A stretch of 64,000 nt of DNA, from positions 186,001-250,000 of the forward strand of contig JBBIKW010000002.1 of NCBI GenBank assembly GCA_037445225.1. Direction: 5' to 3'. The notes beneath the pieces were generated by a model, which was not told where the DNA came from, did no database searches, and saw only the letters and a program-made list of their open reading frames with translations. Shown here piece after piece: positions 37,094 to 45,295 of this stretch. The stretch's first letter is position 1. Each line of letters begins with the position of its first letter. The stretch comes from M3007 sp037445225 (GTDB lineage: Bacteria > Bacteroidota > Bacteroidia > Chitinophagales > Saprospiraceae). Position numbers and translations under genes: made by a program.

Positions 37094-37124
37094 AGAGAGG
37101 GAACCACTGGTTCCCTTTTTGTTT
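37094..37124 (+). terminator. Terminator-like hairpin in the rimP leader (possible attenuator)
   Basis: AGGGAACC, the loop ACT and GGTTCCCT form an 8-bp stem that wobble pairs can extend, directly followed by TTTTTGTTT. This has the shape of an intrinsic terminator, but it lies between the promoter and the rimP start codon 14 bp downstream. Transcription of rimP and nusA may be attenuated here. Confidence 0.55.
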
Positions 37125-37137
37125 ATGTCGACGGGAT

Positions 37138-37635
37138 ATGAACGCAATAGAACTCACTGAGCGCATCCGCCAATTGTTGGAAGAACTCTTTGGCACCGAC
37201 GAGCGGCTGGCGGATTGCTTTACTGTCGAGGTTGAGTTGCGTCCTCGAAACAAATTGTGCGTGTATGTAGATAGCGACTCCGGCATCAACTTCGAAAAAT
37301 GCACTATCATTAGCCGATATTTAGAAAAACATCTCGACACTCATGCTTGGCTAGGCGAAAAATACACCCTTGAAGTAAGCAGCCCGGGGGTAGGCCGCCC
37401 ACTTCGCCTGTGGCGCCAATATCGAAACAACATCGGCCGCTGTGTGGTCGTCACCCTACAGGATAAAACCACGCAAAGAGGCCTCCTGAAGAGCGTGGAC
37501 GAGCAGCAAATTACTTTAGAGCAAGAAATTACCGAAAAACAAGGCAACAAGACCGTGCGCACTCGACAAGTGCTTTTCATTCCCTTTGAGCAGATCGCTT
37601 CTACGGTAGTCCAGGTGGTTTTTGGAAACCAATAA
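37138..37635 (+). CDS. rimP: Ribosome maturation factor RimP
   Basis: RimP helps assemble the 30S subunit. The 165-residue protein has the N-terminal alpha-beta domain (VEVELRPRNKLCVYVDSDSG, then ISRYLEKHLD) and the linking YTLEVSSPGVGRPL, followed by the small SH3-like C-terminal domain (LKSVDEQQITLEQE). I start it at the ATG at 37138 (MNAIELTERIRQLL). The frame is open further upstream to 37066, but that stretch runs through the leader hairpin. nusA follows 50 bp later, the standard partner. Confidence 0.94.
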   Translation: MNAIELTERIRQLLEELFGTDERLADCFTVEVELRPRNKLCVYVDSDSGINFEKCTIISRYLEKHLDTHAWLGEKYTLEVSSPGVGRPLRLWRQYRNNIGRCVVVTLQDKTTQRGLLKSVDEQQITLEQEITEKQGNKTVRTRQVLFIPFEQIASTVVQVVFGNQ

Positions 37636-37685
37636 TACGGCTATTAAACCCTTATCTTCGCCTTATCTTTTTAACATCGACGATT

Positions 37686-38930
37686 ATGGCAAAATTTGTA
37701 GAGGTCTTTTCCGAATTTGAGCGCGTCAAAAGTATCGATCACCCTACTGTGGTTCGGGTGTTAGAAGATGTTTTTCGGACCCTCATTCGGCGCAAATACG
37801 GCTCAGACGAAAATTTCGACGTCATTGTAAACGTCTCCACGGGCGATTTAGAAATTTGGCGGGTGCGGCAAGTAGTGCCCGACGGCGAGGTCACCGACGA
37901 GAATACGCAGGTAAGCGAGTCGGAGGCGCGCCAGATCGATAGCGACTTGAGCGTCGGAGACGAGTGTTATGAAAAGCTCAGTATCGATGACTTTGGCCGC
38001 CGAGCCGTCACGGCGGCGCGTCAAACCTTAGTGTCTCGCATATTGGACTTGGAAAAAGACGAGATCTATCGCCGCTATTCCGAGATGGTGGGCGAGCTGG
38101 TCTCCGGTGAGGTCAGCCAAGTGCTCAAGCGCGAGCTGCTGGTCATCGACGACAACACTGGGCGCGAATTGGTGTTGCCGCGTTCGGAAATGATCAAGGG
38201 CGACTATTACCGCAAAGGCGATTTAGTGCGCGGCGTTATCCGCCGGGTGGAGATGCGTAACAACAGCCCCTATATCGTGATTAGCCGCACCGATCCTCTC
38301 TTCCTGCAGCGCCTCATGGAGGCGGAGGTGCCGGAGATCGAGGATGGTCTCATAGAGATCAAAAACGTAGTGCGCTTGCCGGGCGAGCGCGCAAAGGTGG
38401 CTGTCGAAAGCCACGATGAGCGCATCGACCCTGTAGGGGCGTGCGTCGGCATGAAAGGCAGCCGTATTCACGGTATCGTGCGCGAGCTGCGCAACGAAAA
38501 CATCGATGTGATCAACTACACGAACAACATCCCGCTGTATATTCAGCGCAGCCTCACTCCTGCAAAGGTCAGTCGCATTGAAGTAGACCCGGATAAGAAG
38601 CACGCCAGCGTATATTTGGAGCCCGACCAAGTTAGCTTGGCTATTGGAAAGGGCGGCTCTAATATCAAGCTGGCCTCCAAGCTGACGGGCTACGAGATCG
38701 ATGTGTATCGAAATACAGCCCAAGAGTACGAGATCGACGACGTAGAACTCGACGAGTTCTCCGACGAAATCGAACAGTGGATCATCGATGCCCTCAAGGG
38801 AATCGGGTGCGATACTGCCCGGCAAGTGCTTGCGCTGTCGGCAGAAGAAATTGTGCGCCGCACCGACCTGGAGGAGGAGACGGTCAAAGAAGTGCTGGCT
38901 ATTCTGGCGCGCGAATTCGAGAACGAGTAG
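37686..38930 (+). CDS. nusA: Transcription termination/antitermination factor NusA
   Basis: NusA binds RNA polymerase and modulates pausing, termination and antitermination. The 414-residue protein has the N-terminal polymerase-binding domain, the S1 domain (VSGEVSQVLKRELLVIDDNTG, ending near 205), two KH domains (VGACVGMKGSRIHGIVREL near 255 and VSLAIGKGGSNIKLASKL near 320), and a C-terminal helical stretch with helix-hairpin-helix character (IDALKGIGCDTARQVL). The E. coli acidic repeats are missing, as in most bacteria. The gene after it is a helicase rather than infB, which is unusual. Confidence 0.96.
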   Translation: MAKFVEVFSEFERVKSIDHPTVVRVLEDVFRTLIRRKYGSDENFDVIVNVSTGDLEIWRVRQVVPDGEVTDENTQVSESEARQIDSDLSVGDECYEKLSIDDFGRRAVTAARQTLVSRILDLEKDEIYRRYSEMVGELVSGEVSQVLKRELLVIDDNTGRELVLPRSEMIKGDYYRKGDLVRGVIRRVEMRNNSPYIVISRTDPLFLQRLMEAEVPEIEDGLIEIKNVVRLPGERAKVAVESHDERIDPVGACVGMKGSRIHGIVRELRNENIDVINYTNNIPLYIQRSLTPAKVSRIEVDPDKKHASVYLEPDQVSLAIGKGGSNIKLASKLTGYEIDVYRNTAQEYEIDDVELDEFSDEIEQWIIDALKGIGCDTARQVLALSAEEIVRRTDLEEETVKEVLAILAREFENE

Positions 38931-38948
38931 GCTTTGCTCTTAGGCGCT

Positions 38949-41087
38949 ATGTCGGGCAAAAAGACCGCGTACTACGAGCAACTGCTGCAGCTCCTTCGGC
39001 AAGAGCGGGAGGAGGACTACCGCTTATTTCTTCAGATGGTGCGGTCGAAACCCCTGTCGGAGCGCGTCGCCGAAGGGTATGCCTGGCATCCGGTACGCGT
39101 GGTGCAGACCGGCTTTGCCTTAGGCGAACGCGCCTATGTGGTCGTAGAGCGCTCGGTTCGCCTCGAGGAGCCGCATCAGTTTCGCGCTGGGCAGACGGTC
39201 TGCCTGTTTACCTTGGAGCCACACGTAGAGCGGCCGGAGCGAATAGGCACTGTGCACTATGTAGACTGGAATCGAATGAAAATCATCCTTCAGTCGCGAA
39301 ATGTTCCCGACTGGTTGGGCCTCGGCCCCTTAGGCATAGACCTGCTTTTCGACGATCGCAGCTATGCGGAGATGGAGCGGGCCCTTGTCCGTCTCATCGC
39401 TGCGCGCGGAGATCGGCTGGCCGAATTGCGCGATTTGTTGGTCGCCTCAGCCCCGCTCAATGGGATTTCATTGCCTCTAACAGCGTCATGGCCTTTGACG
39501 GAAGAGGAATATGCTCCGGGAACGACCATTTCTGAAGAAGAGCGCGCAGTATGGGAAGGGCTGAATCCAGCCCAAAGGAAAGCCGTCCGCGCTGTTTTAG
39601 ACAACCGAGATATTGCTGTCGTTCACGGCCCGCCAGGGACGGGAAAGACTACGGTGCTGGTAGCAGCCATTCGCCTCCTTTGCCGTCGGGAAAACACGGT
39701 ATTGGTGACGGCGCCCAGCAACACAGCGGCAGACTTGCTCACCGAACGCTTAGCGCAGGCAGGGCTGCGCGTGGTGCGGGTGGGCAACATCAGCCGCGTA
39801 GAAGAGGGACTTTTGCAACACACCTTGGAGGGTATTTTAGCCCGACATCCCGAGAGTAGGCATATCAAACGCGTAAAGCTTCAGGCTGCCGAGTACCGTC
39901 GCCAAGCGCGCCGCTACAAGCGCAGCTATTCGCCCGAAGATCGCCGGGAGCGCGCCCACCTCAAAAGCCAAGCGCGCGAACTGGAAGCGTGGGCGCGAAC
40001 ATTAGAGGAGCGATTAGTGGAACAGGTGCTTACCTCCGCTCAAGCGATCGTCTGCACCTTGGTGGGAGCAGCACTGCCCATGTTGGAGCACTTTCGCTTT
40101 CGCACCTGTATCATCGATGAGGCTGCCCAAGCGTTAGAACCCGCCTGCTGGATACCCATCGCCAAATGCAGCCGCGTGGTGTTGGCCGGCGACCCTTTTC
40201 AGCTCCCTCCGACGGTGAAAAGCTTAGATGCCGCCCGCAAAGGGCTGAGCATTACGCTCATCGAGCGCTGCATTGCGTTGCTGCCCGAACGCACCTGCCT
40301 GCTCACCGTGCAGTACCGCATGCACCGCGCTATTATGGGCTTTTCCAACCAGTATTTTTACGGCGGTGCACTCATCGCTCACGAAAGCGCTGCTAATCGC
40401 CAAATCATGCCGATGGAGATAACCGCTACGACGGCGGGATCTGCTGCATTAGCCGCTCCGTCCCTTTCATGGAGCGCAGTGACTTTTGTAGATACTGCCG
40501 GCTGCGGCTTCGAAGAGCGCTTGAGTGCTGAGGAAGGCCATGCGCGCACATTTAGTCGGTACAACCCAGAGGAGGCCCTCTTGCTGCGCGATCACCTGCT
40601 GCACCTGCTTCGCACACTCTTGCCCGCCGACATGACGGTGGTGGAAGATACCTGGTCAAACGCCGCCACCTCGCCCTTACCCAGCATCGGCATCTTATCG
40701 CCTTATCGCGAGCAAGTCACTCAAATCGAAGCCATCTTTCGAAGCGATCCTCTGCTTCTCTCTTTATTGGGGCGGCCCACTTATTCGGCTGCTTCCTCTA
40801 CCGAGGTGATGCGAGCAGAGCCCACCCTCGCTATTAACACCATAGATGGTTTTCAAGGACAAGAGCGCGATATTATCTATATCAGTCTGGTCCGTTCCAA
40901 TCCAAGGGGAGATATCGGCTTTTTACAAGACTACCGTCGGATGAACGTTGCCATGACGCGCGCGCGCAAGATGCTGGTGGTGTTGGGCGACTCCTCCACT
41001 ATCGGCGGACACAAGTTCTATCAGGCTTTATTGGATTATTGCAGCGAGCACGGCGAATACCGAACCGCATGGGAATGGATACGGTAG
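38949..41087 (+). CDS. UPF1/SMUBP2-like superfamily 1B helicase
   Basis: This 712-residue ATPase starts at the ATG at 38949, 18 bp after the nusA stop. Walker A is GPPGTGKTT at 227-235, motif II is IIDEAAQALEP, and motif III LAGDPFQLPPT, motif IV VQYRMH and motif VI VAMTRARKML are all in place. The N-terminal 200 residues match the beta-barrel region of IGHMBP2-type helicases. Such enzymes unwind DNA or RNA 5' to 3'; the bacterial members are little studied. Tight spacing to nusA suggests co-transcription, so a role with RNA or transcription complexes is possible. Confidence 0.9.
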   Translation: MSGKKTAYYEQLLQLLRQEREEDYRLFLQMVRSKPLSERVAEGYAWHPVRVVQTGFALGERAYVVVERSVRLEEPHQFRAGQTVCLFTLEPHVERPERIGTVHYVDWNRMKIILQSRNVPDWLGLGPLGIDLLFDDRSYAEMERALVRLIAARGDRLAELRDLLVASAPLNGISLPLTASWPLTEEEYAPGTTISEEERAVWEGLNPAQRKAVRAVLDNRDIAVVHGPPGTGKTTVLVAAIRLLCRRENTVLVTAPSNTAADLLTERLAQAGLRVVRVGNISRVEEGLLQHTLEGILARHPESRHIKRVKLQAAEYRRQARRYKRSYSPEDRRERAHLKSQARELEAWARTLEERLVEQVLTSAQAIVCTLVGAALPMLEHFRFRTCIIDEAAQALEPACWIPIAKCSRVVLAGDPFQLPPTVKSLDAARKGLSITLIERCIALLPERTCLLTVQYRMHRAIMGFSNQYFYGGALIAHESAANRQIMPMEITATTAGSAALAAPSLSWSAVTFVDTAGCGFEERLSAEEGHARTFSRYNPEEALLLRDHLLHLLRTLLPADMTVVEDTWSNAATSPLPSIGILSPYREQVTQIEAIFRSDPLLLSLLGRPTYSAASSTEVMRAEPTLAINTIDGFQGQERDIIYISLVRSNPRGDIGFLQDYRRMNVAMTRARKMLVVLGDSSTIGGHKFYQALLDYCSEHGEYRTAWEWIR

Positions 41088-41340
41088 CTCTTGCGTATGG
41101 ATCCGTGCAACGGGCGCAGGATGCCGACCTGCTGGCTCCAACGCGTTAATAAGTGTCGTGACGTGAGGAAGCTGTTTTCTGCCGAGCAGGTTATGGCTCG
41201 GGGTGCCTGTGTGACTGGGTTTCTCCAATGGAGCGCAACGTCAGGTCTGAGGTATTGTTAAAAGCCATCTTTATTTTCACCTTTTTTGCGTATCTGACCG
41301 CTGTGAAGCGAGAGGGTCGTCAGAGAATCAGAGCGATGCT
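41088..41340. other. Intergenic region with nested inverted repeats
   Basis: This 253-bp gap has no credible frame. TGACGT at 41159-41164 can pair with ACGTCA at 41238-41243. Inside that pair CCGAGC at 41182-41187 pairs with GCTCGG at 41196-41201, and CTCC with GGAG near 41223-41233. It does not match tRNA, tmRNA, RNase P, SRP RNA or a riboswitch I know. It may be a structured leader of the downstream gene or just chance. Confidence 0.35.
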
Positions 41341-42093
41341 ATGGTTTTGAGCGTTTTATATGAAGACGAACATTATGTGGCGATAGACAAGCCGGTGGGT
41401 ATCTTAGTGCACCGAACTGAGATAAGTGGCGATACTGTTTTTCTCCTACAGCAGCTGCGCAGGCAAATAGGACAGCGGGTATACCCCGTACATCGCTTAG
41501 ATCGCGGCACTTCGGGAGTAATGGTTTGGGCAAAAAGTCGAGAGGCGGTTGGCCCGTTGGCTGCCCTGTTCAAGCGCCGAGAAGTAGAAAAGGTTTATTG
41601 GGCAATTGTGCGTGGCTGGATGCCCGATGAAGGCGTTATCGATTACCCCATCCCTGCTGGGCTCGCACCACAATTGCAGCCGCTTCCGGCCCAGACCGCC
41701 TATCGCACGTGGAGCCGAAGTGAGACGCCCTGGGCAATCGGCAATCGGTATGCGACGGCCCGCTTTTCTTTTTTGCACGTACAACCGCGAACAGGGCGGC
41801 GACACCAAATCCGCCGACACTTAGCGCATTTGCGCCATCCCATCATCGGCGACCGCCGCTATGGCGACAACAAGCACAACAAGTTTTTTAAGGAGCAGCT
41901 CGGCATCGAGCGGCTGTTGCTGCACGCAGAGCGGCTGCGTTTTCGCCATCCGCTTTCCGGTGTCGAAGTGCACCTTGTCGCTCCGCCTGACGACGCATTT
42001 CTGCGAGCGCTCGAGCTGCTGCACCTATGGCCTAAGCAGGAAACCTTAGGGCGTGAGGGTGCGCAACCAAGCCCATCGCAGTATCACCTCTAG
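41341..42093 (+). CDS. truC: RluA family pseudouridine synthase, TruC-like
   Basis: TruC makes pseudouridine 65 in certain tRNAs. The 250-residue protein has VYPVHRLDRGTSGVMVWAKS with the catalytic Asp54 and no N-terminal S4 domain, a feature of TruC. Other landmarks are YWAIVRGWMPDEGVIDYPI and RTGRRHQIRRHLAHLRHPIIGD. The last 16 codons overlap the convergent batA gene by 48 bp, so its C-terminal tail beyond the catalytic fold is free to vary. An rRNA pseudouridine synthase would be the alternative reading. Confidence 0.87.
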   Translation: MVLSVLYEDEHYVAIDKPVGILVHRTEISGDTVFLLQQLRRQIGQRVYPVHRLDRGTSGVMVWAKSREAVGPLAALFKRREVEKVYWAIVRGWMPDEGVIDYPIPAGLAPQLQPLPAQTAYRTWSRSETPWAIGNRYATARFSFLHVQPRTGRRHQIRRHLAHLRHPIIGDRRYGDNKHNKFFKEQLGIERLLLHAERLRFRHPLSGVEVHLVAPPDDAFLRALELLHLWPKQETLGREGAQPSPSQYHL

Positions 42094-43035
42094 CAATAAT
42101 AGGCTTAGGGCGAGGAGAATGAAGAGGGAGAAATAGTCGCTGTTGTGCCGGATGACGCTTATCTCTACCGCGCTCTTCTCCAATTCGTCGATGTTGCGGT
42201 AGACTTCGCTCAGCTCCTTTTCATTTGCAGCCCGATAGAATTTCCCTTGGGTGACGGCGGCCATCTCTGCCAGCAAGGTGGTGTCGAAATCGCTTTGTCG
42301 CGGCGCATACAAGTAGGTGCCATCAGGATTGCGCTGTACCGGTGACAGCACTATTCCCGTAGTGCCCACTCCGATAATATACACGCGTATCCCGAACAGC
42401 TGAGCCATCTCTATGGCGGTCTGCGGGGAGATGTAGCCGGCGTTGTTTTCGCCGTCGGTGAGCAATACGATAACTTTGCTCTTGGCCGTGCTGCTCTTGA
42501 GCCGATAAATCGCGGTAGCTAAGCCCATACCGATAGCGGTGCCGTCTTCCAAGCGCCCGACGCGAATATCGTCCAAGAAATGACGCACCATGTCGTGGTC
42601 GGTGGTCAAGGGACACAGCGTAAACGCCTCGGCAGAAAAGATGACTAAGCCGATGCGGTCGTTAGGGCGTTGGCGGACAAACTGTCCAGCTACCTTGCGA
42701 GCCACCGTCAGTCGGTCGGGCTCGAGGTCGCGGCTCAGCATGCTAGGTGAAACATCGATGACCAATGCAATATCCACCGCTTCGGTGCGAACTTTTTTTT
42801 CCTCCCACTGCCGCTGCGGACGCGCTAAGGCGACGGCTAGACACACTAAGGCGCCTATGGGCAGCACCGATATCCAAGGAGCTATTGCGGTCCGCCACGT
42901 ATGGGCATTGACCATAGCCTGAAGAGAGGATATCTGGAAGAGCAGGGAAGCATAGACCCGTCGCCTCCAATGGCGATATGCGAGCCAGAGCGGCACGACA
43001 AGCAGCAACAGCCATTGTGGTTGGTCAAAAAACAC
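42046..43035 (-). CDS. batA: VWA domain membrane protein BatA
   Basis: The protein has 329 residues. Two N-terminal hydrophobic stretches (WLLLLVVPLWLAY at 8-20 and WISVLPIGALVCLAVALA at 54-71) and a C-terminal one (FSLFILLALSLLLLEVIL) flank a von Willebrand A domain with the metal site DVSPS at 94-98, plus TDGENNAGYISP. It fits BatA of the Bacteroides aerotolerance operon, where Bat proteins work with a MoxR ATPase. Unlike the usual arrangement, no second VWA gene (batB) or MoxR gene is in this window. The minus-strand partner is the gene just upstream. Its 3' end overlaps truC. Confidence 0.9.
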   Translation of the reverse strand: MFFDQPQWLLLLVVPLWLAYRHWRRRVYASLLFQISSLQAMVNAHTWRTAIAPWISVLPIGALVCLAVALARPQRQWEEKKVRTEAVDIALVIDVSPSMLSRDLEPDRLTVARKVAGQFVRQRPNDRIGLVIFSAEAFTLCPLTTDHDMVRHFLDDIRVGRLEDGTAIGMGLATAIYRLKSSTAKSKVIVLLTDGENNAGYISPQTAIEMAQLFGIRVYIIGVGTTGIVLSPVQRNPDGTYLYAPRQSDFDTTLLAEMAAVTQGKFYRAANEKELSEVYRNIDELEKSAVEISVIRHNSDYFSLFILLALSLLLLEVILRWAWLRTLTP

Positions 43036-43053
43036 GGCTCGAAAGGAGGTATT

Positions 43054-43980
43054 TTATTCGGAAGCGTGCGCAGTATCCTGCAGACTTTGCTCGATGAAGC
43101 GCCGAGCTTCCCGAAGGGCTTGTGGGTGGTAGTGGAGCGGCGGCACACTGCGCGCGAATTTAGCCAGATCGCACTGGCGCAATAAATCGCTTAATGCGGT
43201 GAGCGCAGACGCCGGCATGTTGGCCTGTCGGGCATCGCGCAAGATCTCCGACGTACTCGACTCTAGTGCCGGAAAGCGATATTGGTGCTCCAAGTATGCC
43301 CGAAGAATTTTGGACAGAGCAACATAATGTGCTTCCACCTGACTCTTTTCCCACAGCTTTTGCTGCGTTAAGCGATCGATCTGCTCCAAGGCAAGTTGGG
43401 CAGGTGGTTTCTCAGGGACTGCTGCTCGAGGCGATGCTGCGGACTTGGGGCGTTTTAGCCACCAGAACACCACTAATCCAAGGGCTAACAGTGCGGCTCC
43501 GACAAAGAGGAAGCTGCGCCAGGGGTTTGGCGATATGGGCGCCCTCCAGAGTGCTTTGATATCGCGCCAGGTCTCTTCTTCTGCACCGGGAGAAGCGATC
43601 ACTTCCCAGTGCATGGGAGGTGTCCATATTGTGTCGCCTTGAGATAGGAGTATGGGTAGAGCGGGCAAGTCAACTGTGGAGGGCTCAAAAAACAGAAGTG
43701 TCATCGTTTGGGTCCAGCCCTGAGGCGTGCGCTCCCACGTTGTTCTTTCGAGTAGGTGCCTTTGCCAGAAAGAGTCGGGCCATGTGTTCCAACCGGTGGC
43801 AACAGGTTGGCCTAAAGAGTGAGGAAGTGTCAATTGCAGTCGAAAAGCTTCTCCTACCTCTGCAGCAGCGGGACAACTTAGCCCTACTCCTCCCGAGGGT
43901 AATTGTGAGTTGAGCGCTGCAGGATAAACTAGGCTCAGAAAGTACAATACCCTTATTTTTGAACAGTCTGCAAAAAACAT
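43054..43980 (-). CDS. Bat-operon membrane protein (DUF4381-like)
   Basis: This is a 308-residue protein. An N-terminal signal-like segment (IRVLYFLSLVYPAALNSQ) is followed by a beta-rich periplasmic domain, one membrane helix around 155-178 (SFLFVGAALLALGLVVFWWL), and a helical cytoplasmic part with VEAHYVALSKILRAYLEHQYRFPALESSTSEIL. That last pattern is typical of DUF4381-like proteins in the batA neighbourhood of Bacteroidota. It lies 18 bp before batA on the minus strand and is presumably co-transcribed with it. The molecular role is not known. Confidence 0.75.
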   Translation of the reverse strand: MFFADCSKIRVLYFLSLVYPAALNSQLPSGGVGLSCPAAAEVGEAFRLQLTLPHSLGQPVATGWNTWPDSFWQRHLLERTTWERTPQGWTQTMTLLFFEPSTVDLPALPILLSQGDTIWTPPMHWEVIASPGAEEETWRDIKALWRAPISPNPWRSFLFVGAALLALGLVVFWWLKRPKSAASPRAAVPEKPPAQLALEQIDRLTQQKLWEKSQVEAHYVALSKILRAYLEHQYRFPALESSTSEILRDARQANMPASALTALSDLLRQCDLAKFARSVPPLHYHPQALREARRFIEQSLQDTAHASE

Positions 43981-44001
43981 TTGAAAGCAAAGGTCGGCTG
44001 C

Positions 44002-44649
44002 TTACTCGGATTTTTTGCGCATCAACAGCAGGCCATCCCGGAGGGGAAGCATTATGTTGTCGACGCGCTCATCGGCGTGTACATATGCATTAAAGGTGTG
44101 CAGTGCGCGGGCCGTTTCGTCTCGAGCAGAGCTTGCAGTCTTGCCGCTCCACAGCACGTTGTCGGCGATAAGCAGCCCGCCTGGGCGCAATTTGGGCAGG
44201 ACGAGTTCGTAATGCTTCAAATAGTCCAGCTTCCCGGCGTCCAAAAAGGCGAGGTCGAACGTTTCTGAAAGTGTCGGTATAATTTCGGCGGCGTCGCCGA
44301 TGTGTAAGGCAATTCGATGTTGAAGGCCGGCCATCTGCGCGAAGGTTTCGATGATGGGGCGCAACTCGTCGTTCGCTTCGATCGTATGCAAAAGGCCATC
44401 TTCCCTCAGACCCTCGGCTAAGCAGAGGGCGCTGTAGCCGGTGAAAGTACCCACTTCGAGGACGCGTTTGGGGCGAATGAGTTGGCTGAGCAACGCCAGA
44501 AAACGCCCTTGGAGGGCGCCACTTATCATTTGCGGATGCAACGTATGTAAAAAGGTATATCGCTCCAGCGCTTCTAAGACAGCGCTCGCCGGAGTTGTAT
44601 GCTTCTGGCAGTACGCCCAGATGCGCTCGCAAGTGTGGCACGGAAACAT
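44002..44649 (-). CDS. O-methyltransferase, class I SAM (caffeoyl-CoA/catechol type)
   Basis: The 215-residue protein has LEVGTFTGYSALCLAEGL as motif I, HTIEANDELRPI at the strand 2 end, HIGDAAEIIP, and FDLAFLDAGKLDYLKHYE with the metal-binding Asp, followed by LLIADNVLWSG. This is the pattern of divalent-metal dependent O-methyltransferases, which act on catechol-like hydroxyls. The N-terminus has several Cys and His (MFPCHTCERIW), which is unusual. It is 21 bp upstream of the Bat-associated gene on the same strand and is divergent from the tRNA operon. The substrate is unknown. Confidence 0.88.
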   Translation of the reverse strand: MFPCHTCERIWAYCQKHTTPASAVLEALERYTFLHTLHPQMISGALQGRFLALLSQLIRPKRVLEVGTFTGYSALCLAEGLREDGLLHTIEANDELRPIIETFAQMAGLQHRIALHIGDAAEIIPTLSETFDLAFLDAGKLDYLKHYELVLPKLRPGGLLIADNVLWSGKTASSARDETARALHTFNAYVHADERVDNIMLPLRDGLLLMRKKSE

Positions 44650-44737
44650 AAGCAGCAGTTAGCCTTTGCGGTGTTGCACAAGGCGCTGACAAATAAAAGA
44701 TGGATAAAAAAATCTCGAGCTTTTTTTGAGAAAAATA

Positions 44738-44768
44738 TTTTTGGATTTGTCCAGTCGCCTTACCTTTG
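44738..44768 (+). promoter_or_regulatory. Promoter of the tRNA-tufA-secE-nusG-ribosomal operon
   Basis: TTTTTG at 44738-44743, a 17-bp spacer and TACCTTTG at 44761-44768 match the Bacteroidota TTG-N17-23-TAnnTTTG consensus almost exactly. Transcription would begin near 44775, about 75 bp before the first tRNA. No other good promoter appears until rplL. Confidence 0.75.
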
Positions 44769-44848
44769 CACACGTTTTTTCAAACCGGACTTTTTCGGCG
44801 CGAAGAAAGTGCTCTTTGAGACGTTTATCCTTTGGAGGGTCAAGTTAG

Positions 44849-44921
44849 GCCAGTATAGCTCAGTTGGTAGAGCAGCTGATTTGTAATCAGCTGGTCGGGG
44901 GTTCGAGTCCCTCTACTGGCT
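44849..44921 (+). tRNA. tRNA-Thr (UGU)
   Basis: The acceptor stem GCCAGTA pairs with TACTGGC. The anticodon stem-loop GCTGA-TTTGTAA-TCAGC gives anticodon TGT, and the T arm is GGGGGTTCGAGTCCCTC. It is the first of four tRNAs in front of tufA. Confidence 0.96.
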
Positions 44922-44939
44922 CTTGGAAGAGAAATCTAT

Positions 44940-45023
44940 GGGGGTGCCCCGGAGTTGGAGAGCCGGGCCAGACTGTAAATCTGGTGCTTCACAGCTGAGT
45001 AGGTTCGAATCCCACCACCCCCA
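44940..45023 (+). tRNA. tRNA-Tyr (GUA)
   Basis: The 84-nt length reflects a long variable arm (TGCTTCACAGCTGAGT). The acceptor stem GGGGGTG pairs with CACCCCC, and the anticodon stem-loop CCAGA-CTGTAAA-TCTGG has anticodon GTA. The long arm with a GUA anticodon is diagnostic of bacterial tRNA-Tyr. Confidence 0.96.
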
Positions 45024-45039
45024 CCTCTCTTTAATGCCT

Positions 45040-45112
<73 letters not shown>

Positions 45113-45134
45113 CCCAGTAATCACAGCGTGATTT

Positions 45135-45206
<72 letters not shown>

Positions 45207-45295
45207 CTGATTTGAAAGGATGTTTTGTGTCTCTCTAAAATTAAAAAACATTGAATCAAACAAAATCTGTTTAAACAATTTTTTAGTCTAAACCA

